Source: Okeanomitos corallinicola TIOX110
GTDB lineage: Bacteria > Cyanobacteriota > Cyanobacteriia > Cyanobacteriales > Nostocaceae
Assembly: GCF_038050375.1 (NCBI RefSeq)
Contig: NZ_CP150886.1
Location: forward strand, 3,575,318-3,639,317
Length of the DNA stretch: 64,000 bases
Direction of reading: 5' to 3'
Both the position numbers and the translations under genes were made by a program. Under the pieces are notes generated by a model. It did not search any database. It saw only the letters and a program-made list of their open reading frames with translations, and had not been told where the DNA came from. Of the stretch, positions 57,452-64,000 are shown in pieces (position 1 is the first letter of the stretch; each line of letters opens with the position of its first letter).

Positions 57452-58531
57452 ATGTATTCAGAAAAAAGGGGAAAGCATAAAATATTTATTGGCATGGCTC
57501 CTGGAGTTGGTAAGACTTACAAAATGTTGGAAGAAGGACACGCACTGAAACAGGAAGGTGTTGATGTTGTAATTGGACTTTTGGAAACTCATGGACGCAA
57601 GGAAACCACAGAAAAAGCTGAGGGTTTGGAAGTAATATCCCCAAAGTTTTGGCATCGTGGTGATTTAATGTTGCCAGAAATGGATACACAAGGAATTATT
57701 AATCGTTATCCTCAACTAGTGTTAGTTGATGAATTAGCCCATTCTAATGTCCCCGGTTCTTCTAGACAAAAACGTTATGAAGATGTGGAGGTGATTTTGG
57801 CTGCGGGTATTGATGTTTATTCAACTATGAATGTTCAACATTTGGAAAGTTTGAATGATTTAGTTGCTAGAATCACTGGGGTAATTGTGCGTGAACGTGT
57901 TCCAGATCGCATTTTAGAAACAGCAAATGAGGTGTTAGTGGTAGATGTAACACCAGAAACTTTACAGGAAAGATTAACTGAAGGGAAGATATATCCACCC
58001 CAACAAGTTCAACAAGCTTTAAATAATTTTTTTCAAAGACGTAATTTAATTGCTCTGCGGGAGTTGGCTTTACGAGAAGTGGCTGATAATGTTGAAGATG
58101 ATGCTTTTGCTGCTAATTTACAAGGCCAAGTTTGTAGTGTTCATGAACGGGTTTTAGTTTGTATTTCTACTTATTCTAATTCTTTGCAATTGTTACGTCG
58201 AGGCGCTAGGTTAGCAGGTTACATGAATGCTCCTTTATATGTTTTGTTTGTGATGAATCCTGATCGGTTTTTAACTAAGGAGGAAAGTTTACATATTGAT
58301 ATCTGTGAAAATTTATGTCAGGAATTTACAGGAACTTTTATCAGGTTTAATGGTAGTAATGTGGCTCAAGCAATTGCGGAAGTAGCCGCAAAATACCGTA
58401 TTACTCAAATTGTTATTGGGGAAAGTCAACGATCACGGTGGGAAATTTTTTTTAAGGGTTCTTTAACTCAAAAGTTGGTACGGTTACTTAAAAATATTGA
58501 TTTACATATTATCGCTACTGAAAAAGTATAA
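57452..58531 (+). CDS. kdpD: Short KdpD: sensor domain without histidine kinase
   Basis: A 359-residue protein corresponding to only the N-terminal half of KdpD. Walker-A-like 'GMAPGVGKTYKMLEEGH', 'LVLVDELAHSNVPGS' and 'VYSTMNVQHLESLNDLV' make up the KdpD domain, followed by a USP domain ('RVLVCISTYSNSLQLLRRG'). The four membrane helices, GAF and HisKA/HATPase domains are absent, and the gene ends in a clean stop. This short form is known from Anabaena kdp operons. It may sense K+ or c-di-AMP and act on another kinase. No kdpE follows. Confidence 0.93.
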   Translation: MYSEKRGKHKIFIGMAPGVGKTYKMLEEGHALKQEGVDVVIGLLETHGRKETTEKAEGLEVISPKFWHRGDLMLPEMDTQGIINRYPQLVLVDELAHSNVPGSSRQKRYEDVEVILAAGIDVYSTMNVQHLESLNDLVARITGVIVRERVPDRILETANEVLVVDVTPETLQERLTEGKIYPPQQVQQALNNFFQRRNLIALRELALREVADNVEDDAFAANLQGQVCSVHERVLVCISTYSNSLQLLRRGARLAGYMNAPLYVLFVMNPDRFLTKEESLHIDICENLCQEFTGTFIRFNGSNVAQAIAEVAAKYRITQIVIGESQRSRWEIFFKGSLTQKLVRLLKNIDLHIIATEKV

Positions 58532-58682
58532 TTTTTATATTTAGTCTCAGATAAAATTTACAAGCTATTACTTGATAACTATTCTGACTTCTGTATGATT
58601 TTTAAAAGTGGTGGCTTTTATCAGTAACTAAGGTAACATTTAAGATAGGCTTGTTTTTGCAATTATACTGGAATTTCAATAA

Positions 58683-59846
58683 ATGCACCCGACTCGTGTG
58701 ATTGGTTTAATGAGTGGCACTTCTGTTGATGGCATAGATGCTGCTTTGGTGGAAATTGTTGGTACAGATTTAGATTTAAAAGTTGAGTTATTGGCTGGGG
58801 AAACCTATCCTTATCCTCCTGAACTACAAGAAAGAATTTTGGCTGTCTGTGCTGGTGAGGCTATCTCAATGGCTGAATTAGCTGAATTAGATGATGCGAT
58901 CGCTCTGGTTTTTGCCCAAGCTGCCCAAAATATTCAAACTGGTTATCCCCCTGCTACTTTAATTGGTTCTCATGGTCAAACTGTTTACCATTTACCTCCC
59001 CATAAACATGGAGAAAATCATCAATCTCTCGGCTATAGTTTACAACTAGGTCGAGGCGCTGTAATTGCCAATTATACAAATATTACTACTATCAGTAATT
59101 TCCGTGTGGCTGATATTGCTGCTGGTGGTCACGGTGCGCCTTTAGTTCCCAGGGTTGATGCCTATTTACTGAGTCACCCCCAGGAATACAGTTGTATTCA
59201 AAATATTGGTGGTATTGGCAATGTTACTTATATGCCTCCTCGGTGTGATGATTGGCTAACCCAAATTCGTGCTTGGGATACTGGCCCTGGAAATAGTCTC
59301 CTCGATTTGGCAGTACAGAATTTTAGTAATGGTACTAAAAGTTACGATGAAAATGGTGACTGGGCTGCTAGTGGTAATCCCTGTTTTGCTTTGGTAGAAC
59401 AATGGTTAAGTCAAGATTATTTTCATTTGCCACCACCTAAATCTACTGGGCGTGAATTATTTGGTGTAAATTATTTACATCAGTGTTTACAAGACTGTCA
59501 AGCCTATCAACTCAGTCCAGCCGATGTACTAGCAACTATTACGGAGTTAACAGCCTCTTCAATTGTTAATAGTTATCGCAATTTTTTACAAAGGATGCCA
59601 GACCGGGTATTATTATGTGGGGGCGGTAGTCGAAATCTTTACTTAAGAAATAGGTTACAGTTACTGTTGGGGTCTGTAACAGTTTTAACTACAGATGATA
59701 TCGGCTTAAATGCAGCTTTTAAAGAAGCGATCGCTTTTGCTGTTTTAGCCTATTGGAGACAGTTAGGTATTCCTGGCAACTTACCAACTGCCACAGGAGC
59801 AATTCAAGAAGTGCTTCTAGGAGAGGTAAACCTGGTGAAAACTTGA
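58683..59846 (+). CDS. anmK: Anhydro-N-acetylmuramic acid kinase AnmK
   Basis: AnmK phosphorylates and opens 1,6-anhydro-MurNAc released by peptidoglycan turnover, giving MurNAc-6-phosphate. The 387-residue ASKHA-fold protein begins '[19 protein letters not shown]', the family signature. '[11 protein letters not shown]', '[16 protein letters not shown]', '[13 protein letters not shown]', '[14 protein letters not shown]' and '[16 protein letters not shown]' are further hallmarks. The length is typical. No MurQ etherase gene is adjacent, so the downstream route is not evident here. It is monocistronic. Confidence 0.96.
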   Translation: MHPTRVIGLMSGTSVDGIDAALVEIVGTDLDLKVELLAGETYPYPPELQERILAVCAGEAISMAELAELDDAIALVFAQAAQNIQTGYPPATLIGSHGQTVYHLPPHKHGENHQSLGYSLQLGRGAVIANYTNITTISNFRVADIAAGGHGAPLVPRVDAYLLSHPQEYSCIQNIGGIGNVTYMPPRCDDWLTQIRAWDTGPGNSLLDLAVQNFSNGTKSYDENGDWAASGNPCFALVEQWLSQDYFHLPPPKSTGRELFGVNYLHQCLQDCQAYQLSPADVLATITELTASSIVNSYRNFLQRMPDRVLLCGGGSRNLYLRNRLQLLLGSVTVLTTDDIGLNAAFKEAIAFAVLAYWRQLGIPGNLPTATGAIQEVLLGEVNLVKT

Positions 59847-59971
59847 CTGTGAGCCAGTAAGGATATAAATAGTTACATTGGTTAAACACTGATTAAATAA
59901 CCCAGTTGAAGTCTTTCTACTTAACCCTTAGTGATAATTAACTTGTTGAAAAAACTAAAGGAATTTACAAG

Positions 59972-60415
59972 GTGACTCACAGTTTTTTATTAGAACCAGG
60001 ACGCTGGATGATGCAGGGGAGTTGGCTGGAAAGGGATAGTATGCCGATCAGTTTTAAAGGTATGACTATGGTTGTCTGGGATCGTGATGACTGGTTTTCT
60101 ATGGTCACAAAACTGGTTTTCCCCGGTAGCGATCGCCTAGAAATATCTTGTCAATATAAAGGTAGACTCCACGATAGCGATCGCCAGTATACTTTTTTAC
60201 TCCAACACAATATCTTAGGCCAAATTGAAGGAGAGGGTTGGATTTGCCCAGACACTATAGTACAACGTTACTGGGTATTGGGCGATCGCCAGCGTCGTAG
60301 CGGTTTTGAAACTCTCCATCAAGTTTCTGAGAATAATTACTATCTAACTAGCGGTATTCTTGCTGGACATTTCCTCACAAGTACCATGGAAGCAAGTTTA
60401 GAACGTCAAACATAA
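59972..60415 (+). CDS. Conserved cyanobacterial hypothetical protein
   Basis: A 147-residue protein from a GTG start (AAGGA lies about 11 bases upstream). It is rich in Trp, Arg and Asp and probably beta-structured ('LLEPGRWMMQGSWLERDSMP', 'GQIEGEGWICPDTIVQRYWV'), without signal or membrane segments. No domain is recognised. Three HIP1 octamers (60129, 60177, 60282) fall within 161 bp and each supplies a '(S/G)DR' codon pair. The function is unknown; it may be a small lipocalin-like or regulatory protein. Confidence 0.75.
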   Translation: MTHSFLLEPGRWMMQGSWLERDSMPISFKGMTMVVWDRDDWFSMVTKLVFPGSDRLEISCQYKGRLHDSDRQYTFLLQHNILGQIEGEGWICPDTIVQRYWVLGDRQRRSGFETLHQVSENNYYLTSGILAGHFLTSTMEASLERQT

Positions 60416-60761
60416 ACAGTATATTTACGATAAAAATAACAGTTGGAATACTCTAAGTGGAAAGGTAATATAACTTTACACATTCAATTTTTAGTCACTA
60501 AATATACTATACACTTGCAATAAGTGATATCATAGGTTGATGTATGAATTAATGTCACAAAAATTTATAAAATTATAAAAAAATGAGAAAACTTTAGTAA
60601 GTCCTAGTTTATGTTCGTGAATCTACTGAAGTAGACTAACTCTTACCCTTACTCTATATATTTCCTCTGTGAAAAACTACTCAAACTGAAACCTAGTTAG
60701 GTTGTTAACAGAAAGTCTATTTTTTATCATTGTTAAGTTAAGTATTGGAGTCAAGTTTTTC
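60416..60761. other. Intergenic region upstream of the Ser/Thr kinase
   Basis: 346 bp of AT-rich DNA. It includes a kinase-frame extension from 60702 that is not used. No RNA or repeat is seen. It should hold the kinase promoter. Confidence 0.5.
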
Positions 60762-61649
60762 ATGTCAGACCCCAACATCGAGCGCTTGCTGAGTAACCGT
60801 TACCAGATTCAGGAACTAGTTGGTACTGGAGCAATGGGAAGGGTTTATCGTGCTAAGGATATCTTGTTGGGTGGTGTACCTGTTGCTATCAAGTTTCTTG
60901 CTATATCTATACAAAACGAAAAAATGCGCTTACAAGAACGTTTTGAAAGAGAAGCAAAAACTTGTGCTTTACTAGGGCAAAAAAGTATTCATATTGTTCG
61001 CGTCATGGACTATGGAGTAGATGAACATAATACTCCATATTACGTAATGGAATATTTACAAGGACAAGGTCTCAGTTCTGTAATTCGGAGTCGAAATATT
61101 TCCACATCTAGATTTCTGAGCATGGCCAGACAAATATGTCTGGGTTTACAATCTGCTCACAATGGTATTTCCGTAGATGGAGTTATTTGCACAATTATTC
61201 ACCGTGATATCAAACCTAGCAATATGCTAGTCATCCAAGATCCCAGTTTTGGAGAACTAGTCAAAGTCCTAGACTTTGGTATTGCTAAGTTAGTCATGTC
61301 TGACAGTGATCAAACAAAATTCTATTTGGGTACTTTGGCTTATTCTTCTCCCGAACAAATTGAAGGTAAGGAACTAGACAACCGCTCTGATATTTACAGT
61401 TTAGGGGTAATGATGTTTGAAATGCTCACTTCTAAAATGCCACTAATACCAACAAATCACTCCTTCGGAGCATGGTATCAAACTCATAAATTCCAAAAAC
61501 CAATATCTTTTCAGGAAGCTAATTCCAGTCTTACTATACCCAAGCGGATACAAGACTTGGTGATGGGTTGTCTGGAAAAAAAACCCAGTGACCGCCCCCG
61601 AAATATCAAAGTTGACGCCCCGACATCCCCAGCTTTGTTCTGCCAATAG
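60762..61649 (+). CDS. Serine/threonine protein kinase, apparently truncated after the catalytic domain
   Basis: A Hanks-type kinase (~295 residues from ATG 60762; ATG 60702 gives an unlikely hydrophobic leader). Gly-loop 'ELVGTGAMGRVYRAKD', Lys in 'VAIKFLA', catalytic 'IIHRDIKPSNMLV', DFG as 'VLDFGIAKLV', and APE region 'TLAYSSPEQIEG' are all present. Subdomain XI ends in 'CLEKKPSDRP'. The frame then runs 15 codons into 'RNIKVDAPTSPALFCQ' and stops. Most cyanobacterial homologues continue with a long C-terminal sensor part, so this appears cut, with the nblA region joined to it. The kinase domain itself is complete and may be active. Confidence 0.8.
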   Translation: MSDPNIERLLSNRYQIQELVGTGAMGRVYRAKDILLGGVPVAIKFLAISIQNEKMRLQERFEREAKTCALLGQKSIHIVRVMDYGVDEHNTPYYVMEYLQGQGLSSVIRSRNISTSRFLSMARQICLGLQSAHNGISVDGVICTIIHRDIKPSNMLVIQDPSFGELVKVLDFGIAKLVMSDSDQTKFYLGTLAYSSPEQIEGKELDNRSDIYSLGVMMFEMLTSKMPLIPTNHSFGAWYQTHKFQKPISFQEANSSLTIPKRIQDLVMGCLEKKPSDRPRNIKVDAPTSPALFCQ

Positions 61650-61699
61650 AACCGAGCAAGAGAAGGAGGTCGTCCACTCAGACAAAAGCTCACCTAACT

Positions 61700-61897
61700 C
61701 TATGCCATAGTGGAACCTGAATCTAATCCCCACTGATGCTTGAGAAGCTCTTTGTAGGTCGCTTCCCTAACAACCATCTGCTCGTAAAGCTTAACCAAAA
61801 ACTCTTGAGCTTGCTCATGGCTCATATCCTTAACTTGAGTGGCAAATGAACGAATGTTGAATTGCTGTTCTAAAGAAAGTTCAATTGGTTGATTCAT
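61700..61897 (-). CDS. nblA: NblA, phycobilisome degradation protein
   Basis: A 65-residue helical protein. 'MNQPIELSLEQQFNIRSFAT' and 'LLKHQWGLDSGS' are the N- and C-terminal signatures of NblA of filamentous cyanobacteria. The middle, 'SHEQAQEFLVKLYEQMVVRE', forms the helix pair. NblA dimers bind phycobiliproteins and the ClpC chaperone to deliver phycobilisomes for proteolysis under nitrogen starvation. It is convergent with the kinase, 50 bp between stops. No exact GTA-N8-TAC NtcA box is seen in the 200 bp upstream. Confidence 0.95.
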   Translation of the reverse strand: MNQPIELSLEQQFNIRSFATQVKDMSHEQAQEFLVKLYEQMVVREATYKELLKHQWGLDSGSTMA

Positions 61898-62485
61898 AGT
61901 TAACCCCTAAAAAACAACGCGAACAATAAATATTCAGTAACAGAATGGCTGAAAGCTTTTTCTTTGAGCCTTTAGCTGTCACCAAAGAATTTTTGACTCT
62001 GTATTAAGAAAGATAACAATTGTTTGACAAATTGCCCAGTCATTTGTGATTCATTTTTTTGTACTTGGCATTGAATTGAATGTTTCTGGGACGTGTTCAT
62101 ATTTTCCAGTTATGGTTTAGGTAAATTAACCTACGGAAAATAAGCATCATTGATGATTGATCCAATATTAACTCATCTAATTTCGGTAAAGTAAAAAGAG
62201 CAAGCAAAACCTTTACTGCATATTCAGTCGGGTTAATACTTGGAGAAGGTTGATAGACGAAAGCTAAATGAGAATAGTATTGGTTGAGAACTTTACAAAT
62301 GTTAACTCTTTGGATTATGTAAATTAAGCCTCTCATTGAACTTGATGAGGCTTAAAGATATTTGTAGCAATTTGGAAACAGAAAAAAAGCTCAAATTGAA
62401 CAAAATGATGAGTATATTTACTTTATTTGCGATTAGTTGTTGGTAATTAGTCATCAGTCATCAAAATAACCACCAATTAAACCAA
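61898..62485. other. Intergenic region upstream of nblA and downstream of the phosphatase gene
   Basis: 588 bp holding the nblA promoter (61898-62100, AT-rich, with a TATTTAT-like -10) and a hairpin at 62324-62355. The minus-strand frame 62097-62336 begins in that hairpin and has no ribosome site; it is not called. Confidence 0.5.
62324..62355 (-). terminator. Hairpin downstream of the PP2C gene
   Basis: TTAAGCCTC (62324-62332) is exactly complementary to GAGGCTTAA (62347-62355), with a 14-base loop. It lies 131 bp past the phosphatase stop codon on the minus strand and can end the UbiB-like/PP2C transcript. Confidence 0.5.
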
Positions 62486-63247
62486 TTAAGAATTGTCATC
62501 CACAGAAACAAGGATAACCGTGATGTTATCGTGTCCACCTTCTTCCTTTGCTGCTTCAACTAGAGCATAAGCAGCTTTATCTAGTACAGGAGAATTTTCA
62601 ATACAGCTTTGAATTTGTTGTTCCACAAGTTCTTCTGTTAGTCCATCACTACATAAAAGTAAGCGATCGCCAACTTTGACATCTAATATTTGGATATCCA
62701 CAAGATCCAAGTCTTCACGTCCTAAACAACGGGATAAGACATGACGATAGGGATGTAACCTAGCTTCCTGGGCGGAAAGATCACCCAGTTTAATCGCTCT
62801 AGCTATCCAAGTATGGTCTTCTGTAATTTGCTCTAGTTTTGATTCTCGCAGACGGTATAAACGTGAATCTCCCACATGAGCGCACAAAGGTGTTTCTGGT
62901 TTTTCTGGTTGAGAACGTAAAACCACTACCACAATAGTAGTTCCCATGTCAGCACGTTGAGGATGGCTTTGCTGATCTTGTATAATAGCTGTATTGGCAG
63001 CCCACAAAGATTGTTCTAATAATTCTTTGGTAGATTGAGAAGATTGCCAATTTGTTGATAAATAAGATTGGATCTCTTGGGTAGCAATACGACTGGCTTC
63101 CTCTCCACCAGCATGACCACCCATACCGTCAGCCACTATGAAAAATCGCCCTTCAGGGTCTATATAGTAAGCATCTTGATTATTAGAACGAATAAGTCCC
63201 GGATCGGTATAACCCGTGAAGGTAAGTTTCATAAATTTTTTCGGCAA
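62486..63247 (-). CDS. PP2C-family serine/threonine phosphatase
   Basis: A 253-residue PPM phosphatase that reverses Hanks-kinase phosphorylation. 'TFTGYTDPGLIRSNNQDAY' opens the fold, and metal-binding Asp residues are in 'FFIVADGMGGHAGGEEAS' and 'LLLCSDGLTEEL'. 'GTTIVVVVL' and 'GHDNITVILV' are family motifs. There is no membrane anchor. It follows the UbiB-like gene with a 3-bp gap, so the two are co-transcribed. The Ser/Thr kinase at 60.8 kb may be its opposing enzyme, by proximity only. Confidence 0.94.
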   Translation of the reverse strand: MPKKFMKLTFTGYTDPGLIRSNNQDAYYIDPEGRFFIVADGMGGHAGGEEASRIATQEIQSYLSTNWQSSQSTKELLEQSLWAANTAIIQDQQSHPQRADMGTTIVVVVLRSQPEKPETPLCAHVGDSRLYRLRESKLEQITEDHTWIARAIKLGDLSAQEARLHPYRHVLSRCLGREDLDLVDIQILDVKVGDRLLLCSDGLTEELVEQQIQSCIENSPVLDKAAYALVEAAKEEGGHDNITVILVSVDDNS

Positions 63248-63250
63248 TAA

Positions 63251-64000
63251 TTAATACTTATGATCAAAACGGTCAAGGCGGGAAATTAGGCGAATCAGTG
63301 TCACTGAGATGACAGCAGCAATTGAACCAAGGACAACTGCTAACCAGATAAAATCATTTACCAGTAAAATAGTAGCTGAAATTGTTAATCCACTGATAAT
63401 CAGAGCATAACTCATTCCCATCTGAATATTACTCTGCCGTCGTAACAAACGTTCAGTTTCTAAAGATCGGACTCGCATCCGAATGTCGCCACGTTCCAAC
63501 TTATCTAAAGTATCTTCTAATCGGCGTGGTAAACCCAAAGCAGTATTACTGACTTGTACTGCTTGACGACTTAATTCATTCAAAATGCTATTCCCCTCTA
63601 AACCACTATTATTAGTCATAAGTTCCATTGCATAGGGCTGGGCAACTTCCATAAAATTAAACTCTGGGTCTAAACCTTTACCAACTCCTTCTAGGGTAGA
63701 AAAAGCCCGCATCACAAAAGTGAAAGTTGCTGGAAATCTGAATGGTTGATTGTAAGCTATTTCATAAAGGTCTTCACTGATGGCTGCTACTGATTGGGCT
63801 TCAAAAGGCTTGTCCATAAAGTTATCCAGCATATACTGGACAGAACGTCGCACTGGGCCCATGTCTTCTACTGGTTGAATTGCTCCCAAATTAATCAGAG
63901 ATTGGACCACGCGATCGCCATCTTTTTGGGCAAGACCAAATAGAGTTTCCATTAAACCTTCACGGACATTGGCTTTAATGCGCCCCATCATCCCAAAATC
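63251..64000 (-). CDS. ABC1/UbiB-family atypical kinase, C-terminal part (partial at right edge)
   Basis: The frame continues to the window edge, where bases 63992-64000 encode Asp-Phe-Gly, the metal-binding DFG motif, followed by 'MMGRIKANVREGLMETLFGL'. This is the AarF/UbiB kinase-like family; the ATP-binding lobe lies outside the window. The visible ~250 residues comprise the post-DFG helical region ('LYEIAYNQPFRFPATFTFVM', 'AFSTLEGVGKGLDPEFN') and two C-terminal membrane helices ('YALIISGLTISATILLV', 'FIWLAVVLGSIAAVISV'). Cyanobacterial members associate with thylakoid lipids and prenylquinones. It heads the transcript with the PP2C gene. Confidence 0.93.
   Translation of the reverse strand, partial: DFGMMGRIKANVREGLMETLFGLAQKDGDRVVQSLINLGAIQPVEDMGPVRRSVQYMLDNFMDKPFEAQSVAAISEDLYEIAYNQPFRFPATFTFVMRAFSTLEGVGKGLDPEFNFMEVAQPYAMELMTNNSGLEGNSILNELSRQAVQVSNTALGLPRRLEDTLDKLERGDIRMRVRSLETERLLRRQSNIQMGMSYALIISGLTISATILLVNDFIWLAVVLGSIAAVISVTLIRLISRLDRFDHKY

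Noticed and set aside
61898-62100. NtcA box in front of nblA
   Set aside because: NtcA control of nblA is known, but no GTA-N8-TAC match was found on either strand in this stretch.
62097-62336. Minus-strand frame of 79 codons upstream of nblA
   Set aside because: It starts inside the hairpin downstream of the phosphatase gene, has no ribosome site and shows no family motif. It might be a remnant of the lost kinase end, but nothing supports that.

Overview
The window comes from a cyanobacterium, most probably a filamentous Nostocales (Nostoc/Anabaena/Dolichospermum-like). It carries nblA, a light-dependent protochlorophyllide reductase, two cytochrome c6 genes, a cyanobacterial group 2 sigma factor, a PatA-type response regulator and a kdp operon with a short KdpD. 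HIP1 palindromes (GCGATCGC) are frequent, heptamer tandem repeats (STRR type) lie between genes, and the base composition is AT-rich. All calls come from reading the sequence and from family knowledge; no database search was run.

Layout. 1-6 kb: the 3' end of a type ISP restriction-modification gene, dispersed repeats, ligA, a vWA protein, a glycerophosphodiester phosphodiesterase, a likely structured small RNA with its own promoter, and an HNH endonuclease. 6-17.6 kb: a minus-strand run of nine genes. It holds a ProU/OpuA-type betaine transporter (ATPase plus a fused permease/binding protein), two different non-heme iron oxygenases, a two-domain beta-hydroxyacid dehydrogenase, a half-size EamA permease, a sulfotransferase-like protein, an enolase-superfamily enzyme resembling hydroxyproline-betaine epimerases, and an MDR oxidoreductase. 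A divergent SAM methyltransferase sits at its head. This looks like an undescribed small-molecule (betaine or imino-acid) pathway and is the main finding. 17.9-19.5 kb: alr, a non-autonomous IS200/IS605 remnant, tRNA-Leu(UAG) and its terminator.

19.9-26.8 kb: a chemosensory operon (PatA-like, CheW, MCP, hybrid CheA). 26.9-28.7 kb: an XdhC/MocA molybdenum-cofactor maturation pair. 28.8-35 kb: an MDR oxidoreductase, a two-gene ATPase plus PD-(D/E)XK-like nuclease unit (candidate defence system), an AhpD-like protein, a pentapeptide-repeat membrane protein and por. 35.5-46 kb: TPR lipoprotein, polysaccharide pyruvyl transferase, orphan ABC ATPase, orphan ExbD, a truncated and a complete DUF928 protein, a DUF1400-type hydrolase, truB and another TPR protein.

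46-49 kb: tandemly duplicated petJ units, a GNAT acetyltransferase and a SigC-like sigma factor. 50-58.5 kb: priA, with an in-frame palindromic repeat, and kdpABC plus short kdpD, with mirror-image heptamer repeats on both sides of kdpB. 58.7-64 kb: anmK, a conserved hypothetical with three HIP1 sites, an apparently truncated Ser/Thr kinase running into nblA, then a PP2C phosphatase and an ABC1/UbiB-family kinase that runs off the right edge.
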